Assembly (NCBI GenBank): GCA_964615445.1
Contig: CAZTOK010000003.1
Location: 1-64,000, forward strand
Direction of reading: 5' to 3'
DNA length: 64,000 nucleotides
DNA from: JALRBM01 sp964615445
GTDB taxonomy: Bacteria > Patescibacteriota > Saccharimonadia > Saccharimonadales > Saccharimonadaceae
A model generated the notes under the pieces. It was given only the letters and a program-made list of their open reading frames with translations. It made no database searches and was not told the origin of the DNA. Shown here one piece after another: positions 40,319 to 48,969 of this stretch (its first letter is position 1; each line of letters opens with the position of its first letter). The position numbers and the translations under genes are program-made.

Positions 40319-41917
40319 ATGGAGATGAAAAACGACATGGGCAAAAAACAGAAATACATATTTGTAACTGGGGGTGTACTCTCGGGGGTAGGAAAGGGCA
40401 TCACTGCGGCAAGCATCGGTGCCGTGTTGCAAGCCAAAGGTGCTGTCATTTCGATTCAAAAGTGTGACCCGTATCTCAATGTAGATGCGGGCCTTTTGAA
40501 TCCCGCAGAGCACGGCGAGTGTTTTGTGACAAAAGATGGCGCAGAGACTGACCTTGACCTTGGTCACTACGAGCGCTTTTTAGATATTGAACTAACACAA
40601 AAAAACGCTACACTTTCTGGTAGGTTACTCTCTGAACTTATTGCTGATGAACGCGCCGGAAAATTTGGTGGCAAAACTATCCAGCTGATACCGCATCTTA
40701 CGGGCGCCATCCAAAAGGCAATTGCGTATGCTGCTGAAGGAAGTGATATTCACATCGTTGAAATCGGTGGCACGGTAGGGGACTACGAAGGACTAAGCTT
40801 TGTCGAAGCTATTCGTGAGTTTGCCCAGCGGATGGGTCGGGAGAACTGCCTGTTTATTCACGTGGTATATGTGCCATTTATTGGTACGAGCAAAGAGTTT
40901 AAAACTAAACCCGCGCAGAACGCCCTGAATGATCTTCGAGGATTTGGTATTGTGCCAGATAGCGTGATAGTACGTAGCGATACACCGGCACCAAAAAATG
41001 TGGCCGAAAAAATTAGTTTATTTGGCGGTGTACCTGAAGAAAATGTGTTGCTTCTTCCTAATGCCGATACAGTATATCGTGTGCCACTGACCGTCGCGCA
41101 AAACGGACTCCATAGCATGCTGACCGCATTCTCCGGTTTTACTAAAGAACCAGACCTTTCGAAATGGAAGCGGCTTGTTGAAGCCCAGACTAAAAAATAC
41201 GACAAGCAGATAACTATTGGGTTGGTGGCAAAATATATGGACAATGAAGACACCTACATTTCGGTGCTCGAAGCGCTAAAAGCGGCTGCATGGCACGAAG
41301 ATGTTGGCTTGAATATACAATGGATTAATGCAGAAACGGTGGATGAGACAGCATTCAGTCAAGTAGACGCACTATTAGTGCCAGGTGGTTTTGGTGAACG
41401 TGGTGTGAATGGCAAAATCGCGGCTGCGCGTTATGCGCTCGACCACGATGTGCCGTACTTAGGCATTTGTCTAGGGCTACAAGTGGCAGTAATCGCAGCA
41501 GCTCGAAAAAGCGGTCTAAAACATGCCCATAGTAACGAATTTAGCGATACAAAGGAGAACGTCGTTTACTTGATGAATGGTCAAGAAGGGAAACAGTTGA
41601 CTGGTGGAACGCTACGACTCGGTGACTTTCCGGCGCGCCTTGTGGCAGGTTCAAAGACGGCCGAGACATATGGCAATACAAAGGTAATTGAGCGTCATCG
41701 TCACCGCTATGAGGTGAACCAGGCGTTTACACGAGCGATCGAAAAAGGGGGACTGGTGATTTCTGGTATGTCACCGAATAGTAAACTAGTTGAATACGTA
41801 GAGGCGCCGGCAAATAAGTATTTCATTGGCACTCAGGCGCATCCAGAATTAAAAAGTCGGCCAAATCGGCCGCATCCGTTATTTATTGGGCTGCTCCATG
41901 CTGCAAAAAGTTTCTAG
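40319..41917 (+). CDS. pyrG: CTP synthase
   Basis: The 532-aa protein has an N-terminal synthetase domain (FVTGGVLSGVGKGITAASIG) and a C-terminal class I glutamine amidotransferase domain, with catalytic Cys in YLGICLGLQ and the His-Glu pair in GTQAHPEL. It makes CTP from UTP, ATP and glutamine. TATAAT lies eight bases before the ATG, so the leader has at most two bases. A shared palindrome links it to the nrd locus. Confidence 0.98.
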   Translation: MEMKNDMGKKQKYIFVTGGVLSGVGKGITAASIGAVLQAKGAVISIQKCDPYLNVDAGLLNPAEHGECFVTKDGAETDLDLGHYERFLDIELTQKNATLSGRLLSELIADERAGKFGGKTIQLIPHLTGAIQKAIAYAAEGSDIHIVEIGGTVGDYEGLSFVEAIREFAQRMGRENCLFIHVVYVPFIGTSKEFKTKPAQNALNDLRGFGIVPDSVIVRSDTPAPKNVAEKISLFGGVPEENVLLLPNADTVYRVPLTVAQNGLHSMLTAFSGFTKEPDLSKWKRLVEAQTKKYDKQITIGLVAKYMDNEDTYISVLEALKAAAWHEDVGLNIQWINAETVDETAFSQVDALLVPGGFGERGVNGKIAAARYALDHDVPYLGICLGLQVAVIAAARKSGLKHAHSNEFSDTKENVVYLMNGQEGKQLTGGTLRLGDFPARLVAGSKTAETYGNTKVIERHRHRYEVNQAFTRAIEKGGLVISGMSPNSKLVEYVEAPANKYFIGTQAHPELKSRPNRPHPLFIGLLHAAKSF

Positions 41918-41923
41918 GTGGAA

Positions 41924-41972
41924 CCCGGGAAAGGCAAGGGAGCTCTTTTGGCTCAACCTTGCCTCCCCCGGG
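41924..41972. terminator. Long rod-like inverted repeat between convergent genes
   Basis: CCCGGG and AGGCAAGG (41924-41939) pair with CCTTGCCT and CCCGGG (41957-41972); GAGC/GCTC extends the stem inward. No U-run. It lies between pyrG and the orphan gene ending at 41982. Confidence 0.6.
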
Positions 41973-41981
41973 GCTTAGGTA

Positions 41982-42218
41982 CTACGGCGTGTAGTAGTAC
42001 CAGTCAATCGATACGTTGCCTCGGACAGTGTTCAATATATTATCGAGACCTGACTCGTCCGTATACTGATACCAACCATCGGGAGTACTAGCGAGTCCCG
42101 TGTGGTAGTGCGCAACAAGGTACAGATCTTGTTCAGCCGGCGGTGGGATCGGCCTCCCTGTTGGTGTGAAGCGGGCGGGTCGTAGATTGTTATCATGTGG
42201 CCTGTGAATCGGTCGCAT
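41982..42218 (-). CDS. Orphan protein of 78 aa, function unknown
   Basis: The N-terminal half is Arg/Pro-rich and probably disordered; the C-terminal half is rich in Tyr and Trp (DGWYQYTDESG, SIDWYYYTP). No family is recognised. The promoter (TTGACA-17-TAGAAT on the minus strand) is among the best in the window, and AAGGGG stands well placed before ATG 42218. An inverted repeat sits at the 5' end of the transcript. Its features indicate an expressed cassette. Confidence 0.6.
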   Translation of the reverse strand: MRPIHRPHDNNLRPARFTPTGRPIPPPAEQDLYLVAHYHTGLASTPDGWYQYTDESGLDNILNTVRGNVSIDWYYYTP

Positions 42219-42245
42219 GAGTCCCCTTAGGCAGAGTACGATATA

Positions 42246-42302
42246 CTTATGTCATACACATAAGCTATTACTTATTCTAAAATCCATGCTTATAGTTGTC
42301 AA
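42246..42302 (-). promoter_or_regulatory. Promoter with 5'-end inverted repeat
   Basis: Minus strand TTGACA (42302-42297), 17 bases, TAGAAT (42279-42274), start near 42267. CTTATGT-N5-ACATAAG at 42246-42264 covers about +4 to +22. Confidence 0.7.
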
Positions 42303-42310
42303 CGGTTCCA

Positions 42311-42339
42311 TTGACAAAAAATGATGAAAATGCTAATGT
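42311..42339 (+). promoter_or_regulatory. Consensus extended -10 promoter
   Basis: TTGACA (42311-42316), 17 bases, TAATGT (42334-42339) preceded by TGC. It lies nine bases from the -35 box of the divergent promoter. Confidence 0.75.
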
Positions 42340-42369
42340 TAATATAAACAATATAAACAAGAAACCAAC

Positions 42370-42507
42370 ATGTCAGACGAAGAAAAAAACGAAATCACCA
42401 GTGACGATCTGAACGTTCTCAGTGTATTATTACAGAATATCAAAGGTATTAGCGCGGTCTCAACAACAACGCAATATACCGGAGACGACGATATATCTGA
42501 GCAATAG
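42370..42507 (+). CDS. Small acidic protein of 45 aa
   Basis: The protein (start MSDEEKNEITSDDLN) is strongly acidic, with one likely helix LNVLSVLLQNIKGIS (about 14-28). No family is recognised. A consensus promoter and a terminator at 42510-42540 frame it exactly, which argues for a real small gene. There is no clear Shine-Dalgarno; the 24-base leader is A-rich. Confidence 0.6.
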   Translation: MSDEEKNEITSDDLNVLSVLLQNIKGISAVSTTTQYTGDDDISEQ

Positions 42508-42509
42508 CC

Positions 42510-42540
42510 AATGCTCTATACAAAATAGGGCATTTCTTTT
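42510..42540 (+). terminator. Rho-independent terminator
   Basis: AATGC-T-CTAT pairs with ATAG-G-GCATT (one mismatch), followed by TCTTTT. Confidence 0.8.
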
Positions 42541-42561
42541 ACCTCTGTTATAATAAGTGCA

Positions 42562-44214
42562 ATGGATGTAAAAATTTCTGATATCATTTTTGATTTGTTT
42601 GGTATAAGACAGGTTATAACACTTACACGCCCTGAGCCGCAATTTGGTGATTACGCTACTAGTGTGGCATTGCAACTTGCACGGCCACTTGGTAGAAATC
42701 CGCATGAGATCGCTGAGGCTGTCGCCGCTAGGCTCCGTGAAACGCGTGATTTCTCTGAAGTAATAGTTGCCGGACCAGGTTTTATCAATGTGCGACTTTC
42801 AGATGAAGAAGTGTGGCGCCAGGCCTATTCCGAAGAACTACAACTGCCCGTACCTCGTTTGCTGCTTGAGTATTCATGCCCGAACCCTTTTAAGGAGATG
42901 CACACGGGTCATATGTACCAAACATTTCTTGGTGATGCTCTAGGTAGGTTACATGAAAAAGCTGGTGCGGAGGTGTATCGGGCAAATTTTGGTGGCGATG
43001 TTGGGCTTCACGTGGGAAAAGCTATGTGGGGAGTTTTGCGCGAACTTGGCGGTGAAAACCCGGAAAAGCTTGAGAATATAACGTCTGAAAATCGTTCGGC
43101 TTGGGTAACAAAGGGTTACGTGGCTGGTTCGAAAGCATACGAAGAAGATGACGCAGCTAAACTTGCTATCGTTGAGCTGAATAAAAAGGTGTATCGGCTA
43201 CACGAATCTGATGATCATGAATCTGCTTTTGCACGCATTTATTGGACATGTCGTGAGTGGAGTTATGAGTATTTTAAAGCCACATACGAAGCTATGGGTG
43301 TAACAGCATTTAGTAAGTATTATTCAGAAAGTGCTTGCACTCAGCCAGGCATGCAACTTGTCGAGGCGTATTCAGATAGTATTTTTAGAGAAAGCGAAGG
43401 CGCTATCGTTCTGCCCGAAGAAGTGTCAGGGCTTCATACGCGTGTATTTATAAACTCTCAAGGTATTCCAACGTATGAAACAAAAGATCTTGGTACTATT
43501 CAGCTCGAGGCGCAAGATTTTTCCTATAACCAACGTATTATCATGACGGGCAGCGAACAGTCGGAATACATGAAGGTAGTCTTCGCAGCACTTCGTCTCA
43601 TTAATCCCGAACTAGGTGCAAAACAGCAACATGTTGTTAATGGTATGGTGCGGTTTGGTGATGGCAAAAAGATGAGTTCGCGACTTGGTAATGTGGCGCG
43701 GGCAGTTGAGGTTATTGAGGCGGCAAAAGAGGCAGTAAAGGCAGGTGACGATGTGACGAGACGTCAAATTGCGCTGGGTGCATTAAAATACTCACTTCTT
43801 AAGAACCGTATCGGAGGCGATGTGGCATTCGACCTTGAACAGTCGGTAAGTCTTGAAGGTAATAGTGGGCCGTACTTACAATATGCGGCGGTACGTGCAG
43901 CAAGTATTTTAGGTAAAACTTCGTCTCGAGAAGCCACATCAACAGGCGTAGAGCTTGATGCGTATGAGCGGTCTTTAGCGTGGCAGCTGGCTCAATACAG
44001 CGAGGCTATTATGCAGGCGCTACGCGACAATTCACCACACCATGTTTGTAGTTACTTGTATAACCTCTCGCAAGTTTTTAATCGTTTTTATGAACATAGC
44101 CGCGTGGTTGGTGATGAGCGTGAGGCTTTGCGCATCCAGTTGGTACGCCGCTATCATACAGTACTAGTTGAAGGGCTTGATTTACTTGGTATTGAAGTGC
44201 CTCAAAAAATGTAG
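42562..44214 (+). CDS. argS: Arginyl-tRNA synthetase
   Basis: The 550-aa class I synthetase has the N-terminal Add-1 domain (1-90, FGDYATSVALQLAR), the HIGH-type motif HTGH in CPNPFKEMHTGHM, and the catalytic VKMSSR-like loop (GKKMSSRLGN, about 370), which replaces KMSKS in ArgRS. The C-terminal domain is the DALR anticodon-binding fold. It charges tRNA-Arg. TATAAT ends seven bases before ATG, so the transcript is nearly leaderless. Confidence 0.97.
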   Translation: MDVKISDIIFDLFGIRQVITLTRPEPQFGDYATSVALQLARPLGRNPHEIAEAVAARLRETRDFSEVIVAGPGFINVRLSDEEVWRQAYSEELQLPVPRLLLEYSCPNPFKEMHTGHMYQTFLGDALGRLHEKAGAEVYRANFGGDVGLHVGKAMWGVLRELGGENPEKLENITSENRSAWVTKGYVAGSKAYEEDDAAKLAIVELNKKVYRLHESDDHESAFARIYWTCREWSYEYFKATYEAMGVTAFSKYYSESACTQPGMQLVEAYSDSIFRESEGAIVLPEEVSGLHTRVFINSQGIPTYETKDLGTIQLEAQDFSYNQRIIMTGSEQSEYMKVVFAALRLINPELGAKQQHVVNGMVRFGDGKKMSSRLGNVARAVEVIEAAKEAVKAGDDVTRRQIALGALKYSLLKNRIGGDVAFDLEQSVSLEGNSGPYLQYAAVRAASILGKTSSREATSTGVELDAYERSLAWQLAQYSEAIMQALRDNSPHHVCSYLYNLSQVFNRFYEHSRVVGDEREALRIQLVRRYHTVLVEGLDLLGIEVPQKM

Positions 44215-44223
44215 GGATATATA

Positions 44224-44622
44224 ATGACGGAGAAGAAATCCATTCGAACTAAAAGCACAACATCTAAGGTAAGAGCCATTGGTACGCATAGCGCCAAACA
44301 GCTAAGCGGGTTTATTGTCTTTGTAAGAACACAGGGTGTAGTTGGTCTCGCGGTAGGGTTGGTGCTGGGTGGCGCCGTTACCGTTGTGGTCAAGTCGCTT
44401 ATCGATAACATTGTTATGCCGCCAGTAGGACTCCTTCTAGGTTCGTCTGAAGGGTTGCAGGGGTTGGCGTGGAATTTAGGCAAAGCAGCTGGCGGCAATC
44501 CGGCTATCCTTCATTACGGTACGTTTTTAAATGATCTCATTAACTTTTTGGTTATTGCGCTGGTAGTGTATGCTGTAGTCCATATCTTAGGTTTTGATAA
44601 GTTAGATAAGAAGAAAGAATAA
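44224..44622 (+). CDS. mscL: Large-conductance mechanosensitive channel
   Basis: The 132-aa protein has the MscL pore helix (FVRTQGVVGLAVGLVLGGAV), the conserved SLIDNIVMPPVG, a periplasmic loop, and the second helix (LINFLVIALVVYAVVHIL). A basic 25-residue N-terminal extension precedes the domain. It forms a pentamer that opens under turgor stress. It starts nine bases after argS and is probably in its operon, as is msrB, whose ATG comes right after its stop. Confidence 0.92.
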   Translation: MTEKKSIRTKSTTSKVRAIGTHSAKQLSGFIVFVRTQGVVGLAVGLVLGGAVTVVVKSLIDNIVMPPVGLLLGSSEGLQGLAWNLGKAAGGNPAILHYGTFLNDLINFLVIALVVYAVVHILGFDKLDKKKE

Positions 44623-44623
44623 T

Positions 44624-45019
44624 ATGATTCATAAAACAGATAACGAATGGCGTGAGATACTTACCTCGGAGCAGTTTGCTGTACTAAGAGAAAAGAATAC
44701 AGAAGCGCCTTTTAGCGGTGAATATGATGGACTTTACGCCGACGGAGTCTATGCCTGCGCGGCTTGCGGACAGGTATTATTCGATAGTACGACAAAATTC
44801 GATGCACGGTGTGGTTGGCCAAGCTTTTATGATACTAAGCCGGGCGCTGTTGAGTTTCACCCAGACGATTCGCACGGCACGTCACGCACTGAGGTAGTGT
44901 GTAGTAATTGCGGCAGCCATTTGGGCCATATATTTGAAGGTGAAGGATTTGATACGCCTACCGATAAACGCTATTGTATTAATTCGTTAAGTTTAAAATT
45001 TGCCCCAAATAAAAAATAA
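44624..45019 (+). CDS. msrB: Peptide methionine-R-sulfoxide reductase
   Basis: The 131-aa protein has the MsrB fold with two zinc CxxC pairs (CAACG and CSNCG), the GWPSF substrate loop, HLGHIF, and the catalytic Cys in RYCINS. It repairs methionine-R-sulfoxide in oxidised proteins. It starts one base after mscL ends. Length is typical for a stand-alone MsrB. Confidence 0.97.
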   Translation: MIHKTDNEWREILTSEQFAVLREKNTEAPFSGEYDGLYADGVYACAACGQVLFDSTTKFDARCGWPSFYDTKPGAVEFHPDDSHGTSRTEVVCSNCGSHLGHIFEGEGFDTPTDKRYCINSLSLKFAPNKK

Positions 45020-45021
45020 CA

Positions 45022-45050
45022 TTGTGAACCTGTTTATCTCATGCTATAAT
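45022..45050 (+). promoter_or_regulatory. Sigma-70 promoter
   Basis: TTGTGA (45022-45027), 17 bases, TATAAT (45045-45050), upstream of the orphan at 45084. Confidence 0.75.
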
Positions 45051-45083
45051 AACCAACGATCTTCCTAGGGTAGAGGAGTCGAA

Positions 45084-45554
45084 ATGACTACGTTTTATAG
45101 GCTGAGAGACGTGCGCGGCCTTAACCAGACAGTTGGATATGCTATCCAGCTTGATTCTGGTACCGTATGGGTGGGGATATGGATGGATCCCAAGAAGCCC
45201 GTACTGGGAGGTAGCTATACTCCTATGTTGGGCCGTTTTCTGACCTTCGAAGACGCTGATCGGACATGCAAGAAGCAGTATCGTGGTATTTCTTTGGAGC
45301 TGGATGATGTGTCCTTTCCTGCGGAGACAGAACGTGAATCGTTTAAGTATTGTATGTCGTATCACTGGCAAGAGTATTCCCAGAATGCGACGTCTTACGC
45401 TGAGTACGAGGAATTGAGTGACCTGCTTGCGTCTTCTGTTCTGCGTCCAAGTTTCGGTCAAGACAGAGTGATCCACACTATCGGTGGCGAAGTGCAGCAG
45501 GGGTGGGGTGATTGGGCTGTTCCTTTGCCCCCCTATGGGCATCCGGACTTCTGA
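45084..45554 (+). CDS. Orphan protein of 156 aa, function unknown
   Basis: The protein is soluble-looking, with a beta-rich first half (VGYAIQLDSGTVWVGIWMDP) and a helical acidic middle (SYAEYEELSDLLASS). No family is recognised. A consensus promoter, AGAGGAG before ATG, and a terminator after it indicate an independent unit. The G/C-ending codons mark it as similar to the other orphan cassettes. Confidence 0.6.
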   Translation: MTTFYRLRDVRGLNQTVGYAIQLDSGTVWVGIWMDPKKPVLGGSYTPMLGRFLTFEDADRTCKKQYRGISLELDDVSFPAETERESFKYCMSYHWQEYSQNATSYAEYEELSDLLASSVLRPSFGQDRVIHTIGGEVQQGWGDWAVPLPPYGHPDF

Positions 45555-45609
45555 CGAAGATAGGTGAGATGTAACTAAGGTCGAATCTTTGGGTTTGGCT
45601 ATACGGTTT

Positions 45610-45642
45610 TACCCCTTCCGTTATAAAAAGGGGTATTTTCTT
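45610..45642 (+). terminator. Rho-independent terminator
   Basis: TACCCCTT (45610-45617) pairs with AAGGGGTA (45628-45635), then TTTTCTTT. Its tail abuts the orn -10 box. Confidence 0.85.
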
Positions 45643-45656
45643 TGTATAATAAGTAT

Positions 45657-46199
45657 ATGATGAAAAAAGCGAAAATTCTTTGGATAGATTTAGAGATGAC
45701 CGGCCTTGATGCTGAGAATGATCTTATTTTGGAGGTGGCGGCTATCGCGACTGACTGGGATTTCAACGAGATCGCTACCTACGAAGGTATTGTAAGGCAT
45801 GAGGATATTACGCTAGAGGAGCGTTTGGCACTAAATAGTGTATTTTGGGATGCAAACCCCGATTCTAAGTCTGGATTATTGGCTCAGAACCCTGGCGGCA
45901 AGGATTTACTTGAGGTGGAAGAGGATATACTGGCATTTATTGGTGAGCATTTTGATGCAGATGTGCCTGTACTGCTTGGTGGCAACTCTATTCATATGGA
46001 CCGTCGATTTATCGTAAGCCAGTGGCCACGCGTTGATGCAAAGCTACATTATCGTATGCTCGATGTGAGTGCCTGGAAGGTTGTATTTGAAGGTAAGTTT
46101 AGCAAAAAGTTTGCTAAGCCCCAAGATCATCGCGCGCTGGCCGATATTCGTGGAAGTATCATGGAGCTAGAATATTACCTTAGTAAGGTGAAGGCATGA
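45657..46199 (+). CDS. orn: Oligoribonuclease
   Basis: From ATG 45657 the protein has 180 aa. It is a DEDDh exonuclease: WIDLEMTGLD supplies the first Asp and Glu, MDRRFI a middle Asp, and HRALADI the His and last Asp. It degrades two- to five-base RNA and pGpG. TATAAT (45645-45650) ends six bases before this ATG, so the mRNA is leaderless; upstream in-frame codons lie in the promoter. The stop overlaps the next gene (ATGA). Confidence 0.95.
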   Translation: MMKKAKILWIDLEMTGLDAENDLILEVAAIATDWDFNEIATYEGIVRHEDITLEERLALNSVFWDANPDSKSGLLAQNPGGKDLLEVEEDILAFIGEHFDADVPVLLGGNSIHMDRRFIVSQWPRVDAKLHYRMLDVSAWKVVFEGKFSKKFAKPQDHRALADIRGSIMELEYYLSKVKA

Positions 46200-46540
46200 C
46201 GCATAAAGAACTTGAGGAATATCTCCTCAGCTTTCCAAATACGTGGCTTGACTTTCCATTTGGCGAAGACGCGTCGGTATATAAGGTTGGCCATAAAGAA
46301 ACCGGCGAAGGAAAGTTATTTGCCATTATTGCTAACGATAGCAAACCATTACAGGTAAGCTTAAAATGCGATCCGCAGTTGGCTGAGTATCTGCGTGAAA
46401 AATACGAAACGGTCGTACCTGGCTATCACTTGAACAAAAAACATTGGAATACGATTATTTGTTCAGGTCAGTTAGATAATCAAGAAATTAAAGATTTAGC
46501 TCACCTTAGTTATCAGCTTGTCGTTGGCCTTAAAGATTAA
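46196..46540 (+). CDS. YjbR/MmcQ-family protein
   Basis: The 114-aa protein matches the MmcQ/YjbR family, with FPNTWLDFPFGEDASVYKVG near the start, LKCDP in the middle, and YHLNKKHWNTI at about 75-85. Members adopt a CyaY-like double-wing fold and are suspected to bind DNA; no function is proved. It is translationally coupled to orn. It is convergent with the gene at 46537, overlapping by four bases. Confidence 0.88.
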   Translation: MTHKELEEYLLSFPNTWLDFPFGEDASVYKVGHKETGEGKLFAIIANDSKPLQVSLKCDPQLAEYLREKYETVVPGYHLNKKHWNTIICSGQLDNQEIKDLAHLSYQLVVGLKD

Positions 46541-47160
46541 CTCGTTGCCGCATCAAAACTATCGAGCTCTTTTTCAATTGGTTGCAAATTGGTGGTCGTA
46601 GTAGTGATAAAGTCTTTCATAGACTTACTGTTCACTCGTGTATAAATATCTTGCATAAGGACAAGTACGGTGTTAAGTTGATAGTTCATTTCACTTGCAT
46701 AGGTACGGTCAAACACGGCATTTAGCTTGGCGTCGGCCAGTTTTTGGGTAAGCGCAGCACCATTTTCGGCAGCCGTAATGTTCTTGTCGAGATTTTTAAT
46801 GTCGATATTGTTCTTGGTAAGCGGGGTGGCAATATCGCGGTAAGCATTTGTGAGGAGAATATCGAGAGTACTATTGGTACTTCGAAGACTATTACTTTTA
46901 ATGTTTACTTGTGCATTGTCGGAAATAGTCTGCAGCGTTTTTATACGCGCGGCCAGGGTCTCCATTTTTTGCGTTGGTCCGCTGCTTCCACTAGAAAAAA
47001 GTGTCAGCGCTCCAATAATGAGTGCTAATGCGAGTCCGCCGCCAATGATAAAAAAGAACATTCTATTATTAAGCCCTGGCTTTTTTTGCTGTGGGGCAAT
47101 TTGATTGAGGTAGTCAATCGAATACTGCTGTTGGTTTGGCGGCTGCTGTCCTGGATACAT
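46537..47160 (-). CDS. Single-pass membrane protein with helical outer domain, unknown function
   Basis: From ATG 47160 (GGGGGTAGCT before it) the protein has 207 aa. A Gln/Pro-rich cytosolic start (1-32) is followed by one membrane helix (about 35-56) and a helical extracytoplasmic domain of 140 residues (METLAARIKTLQTISDNAQ). There are no Cys. The family is not recognised. It is divergent from dnaG. Confidence 0.65.
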   Translation of the reverse strand: MYPGQQPPNQQQYSIDYLNQIAPQQKKPGLNNRMFFFIIGGGLALALIIGALTLFSSGSSGPTQKMETLAARIKTLQTISDNAQVNIKSNSLRSTNSTLDILLTNAYRDIATPLTKNNIDIKNLDKNITAAENGAALTQKLADAKLNAVFDRTYASEMNYQLNTVLVLMQDIYTRVNSKSMKDFITTTTTNLQPIEKELDSFDAATS

Positions 47161-47217
47161 AGCTACCCCCATTTAAACACAACCATTTACAGAGGTAAAT
47201 AGTGATATACTATAAGT

Positions 47218-48969
47218 ATGCAAGACGCCAAAGAAGAAGTGCGTTCACGACTCAATATTGAGGATGTGATAGGAGAGTACGTTCAGCTAAAACGGGCTGG
47301 GCGTAATTTTAAAGGAATCAGTCCGTTTAGTGGCGAAAAAACGCCAAGCTTTTTTGTGAGCCCCGATAAGCATATTTGGCATGATTTTTCTTCGAACAAG
47401 GGCGGTGATGTGTTTAGCTTTGTGATGGAAGTTGAAGGTATGGATTTTCGCCAGGCGCTAGAGCATCTGGCTCGAAAGGCTGGTGTTGATCTTTCTCTCT
47501 ACGAGTCAAAGGGAAGTAAAGAATTGGCTCAGCGCAAGAAACGCCTGTTTGAGGCTAATAATTTAGCTGCCACTTACTACCAGCACAGTTTGCTGCAAAA
47601 CCAGCACGCACTTGAGTATGTGTTTAAAAAACGAGGTTTGAATAAGACTATTGTTCAAGCATTTAAAATCGGCTATGCGCCGGCAACTGGTGACGCGCTG
47701 GTACAGTTTTTAAGCAAGAAAGGCTTTAGTAAAAAGGAATTAGCCGATGCCGGACTCACCAATCGGTTTGGTGGCGATATGTTCCGTGGTCGTATGGCTG
47801 TACCACTAATGGACCCGGCCGGGCAGGTGATAGGTTTTACGGCACGTATTATTACCGACGATCCTAATGCGCCAAAGTATTTGAACACCTCGCAGACGCT
47901 CCTATATGACAAAAGTCGTCATGTGTTTGGACTTTCGCAGGCGAAGGAGGCAATTCGTACGAGCGATTATGCTGTGATTGTCGAGGGGAATCTTGATGTA
48001 GTAAGTAGCCACCAGGCGGGCGTCAAACAAGTGGTAGCTACGGCTGGTACGGCTATGACCGAGTTTCATCTGCGAGCGCTTCGTCGCCTCACCGGCAATG
48101 TGCGCCTGGCATTTGATGGAGACAAGGCTGGCGTTGCTGCAACGGAACGAGCCATTCCTATTGCAAGTGGGGCAGGCGTGGAGCTGACGATAATTACGCT
48201 TCCTGATGGATTCAAAGATCCTGACGAGCTCATTCAAAAAGATGTTGCCTTGTGGCAAAAAGCGATAGATATGGCCGAGCCGGCCGTTGACTGGGTACTC
48301 GTACAGTATAGTCGACGTGAAGATGTATCAACTGCTAAGGGTAAACGTGCTTTTACAACCGCAGCGCTCGACGTAGTCCGACAACTAAAAGACCCGGTGG
48401 AGCGCGAACACTATGAGAAGAAGATTGCAGGGATGGTAGACGCATCGCTAGAGTCGGTAAAAGCCAAGTTGGCAACTGGATCGGAGGAAAAAGCGCTAGT
48501 AATGAAACCAGTGATTGAAAGTGCTAAGCGGATTAATTCTGACGTCTATGCCTATCAAGACAATCTTCTCGCTGTTGCGCTTATTGATGCACCGAGCCAA
48601 GAGTTATTTAAAGATGTAGAAAACTCTATGTTCGTTGGTGACGAACGTCAGATGGTTGCAGCGTACCTTGCTCGGCATGGCGGTGAGGTAGTGTCCTCTA
48701 CTCCGAAAGAGTTGCAAAATTTTGACACGTATGTGAAAATATTACTATTAAAGGCCGACGCGCGCTACGCCGATTGGAGCGACCAAGATCGCTACTTTGA
48801 AACGGCACGACTGCTCCGCCAAGTAACAAATGAACACAAGAAACAAACTCAAGAACGTTTAACCAACCAACTACGTGCAGCCGAGGCCCAGGGAGACGAT
48901 GTAAAAGCCGTCGAACTGCGTACTCAGCTAAGCGTCCTAATAAAGGAGATTTCTCGTGGCCAACGATGA
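47218..48969 (+). CDS. dnaG: DNA primase DnaG without zinc ligands
   Basis: The 583-aa protein has the N-terminal primase domain (1-100), the RNA-polymerase domain with Toprim (VIVEGNLDVVS, AFDGDKAG), and a C-terminal helicase-binding part. It makes RNA primers at the replication fork. The zinc ribbon normally reads CPFH and HCFGC; here it is Ser35-Pro-Phe-Ser38 and His55-Asp56-Phe-Ser-Ser59, so all four ligands are gone while the surrounding fold is kept. TATACT (47206-47211) ends six bases before ATG: leaderless. It overlaps rpoD by 14 bases. Confidence 0.97.
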   Translation: MQDAKEEVRSRLNIEDVIGEYVQLKRAGRNFKGISPFSGEKTPSFFVSPDKHIWHDFSSNKGGDVFSFVMEVEGMDFRQALEHLARKAGVDLSLYESKGSKELAQRKKRLFEANNLAATYYQHSLLQNQHALEYVFKKRGLNKTIVQAFKIGYAPATGDALVQFLSKKGFSKKELADAGLTNRFGGDMFRGRMAVPLMDPAGQVIGFTARIITDDPNAPKYLNTSQTLLYDKSRHVFGLSQAKEAIRTSDYAVIVEGNLDVVSSHQAGVKQVVATAGTAMTEFHLRALRRLTGNVRLAFDGDKAGVAATERAIPIASGAGVELTIITLPDGFKDPDELIQKDVALWQKAIDMAEPAVDWVLVQYSRREDVSTAKGKRAFTTAALDVVRQLKDPVEREHYEKKIAGMVDASLESVKAKLATGSEEKALVMKPVIESAKRINSDVYAYQDNLLAVALIDAPSQELFKDVENSMFVGDERQMVAAYLARHGGEVVSSTPKELQNFDTYVKILLLKADARYADWSDQDRYFETARLLRQVTNEHKKQTQERLTNQLRAAEAQGDDVKAVELRTQLSVLIKEISRGQR

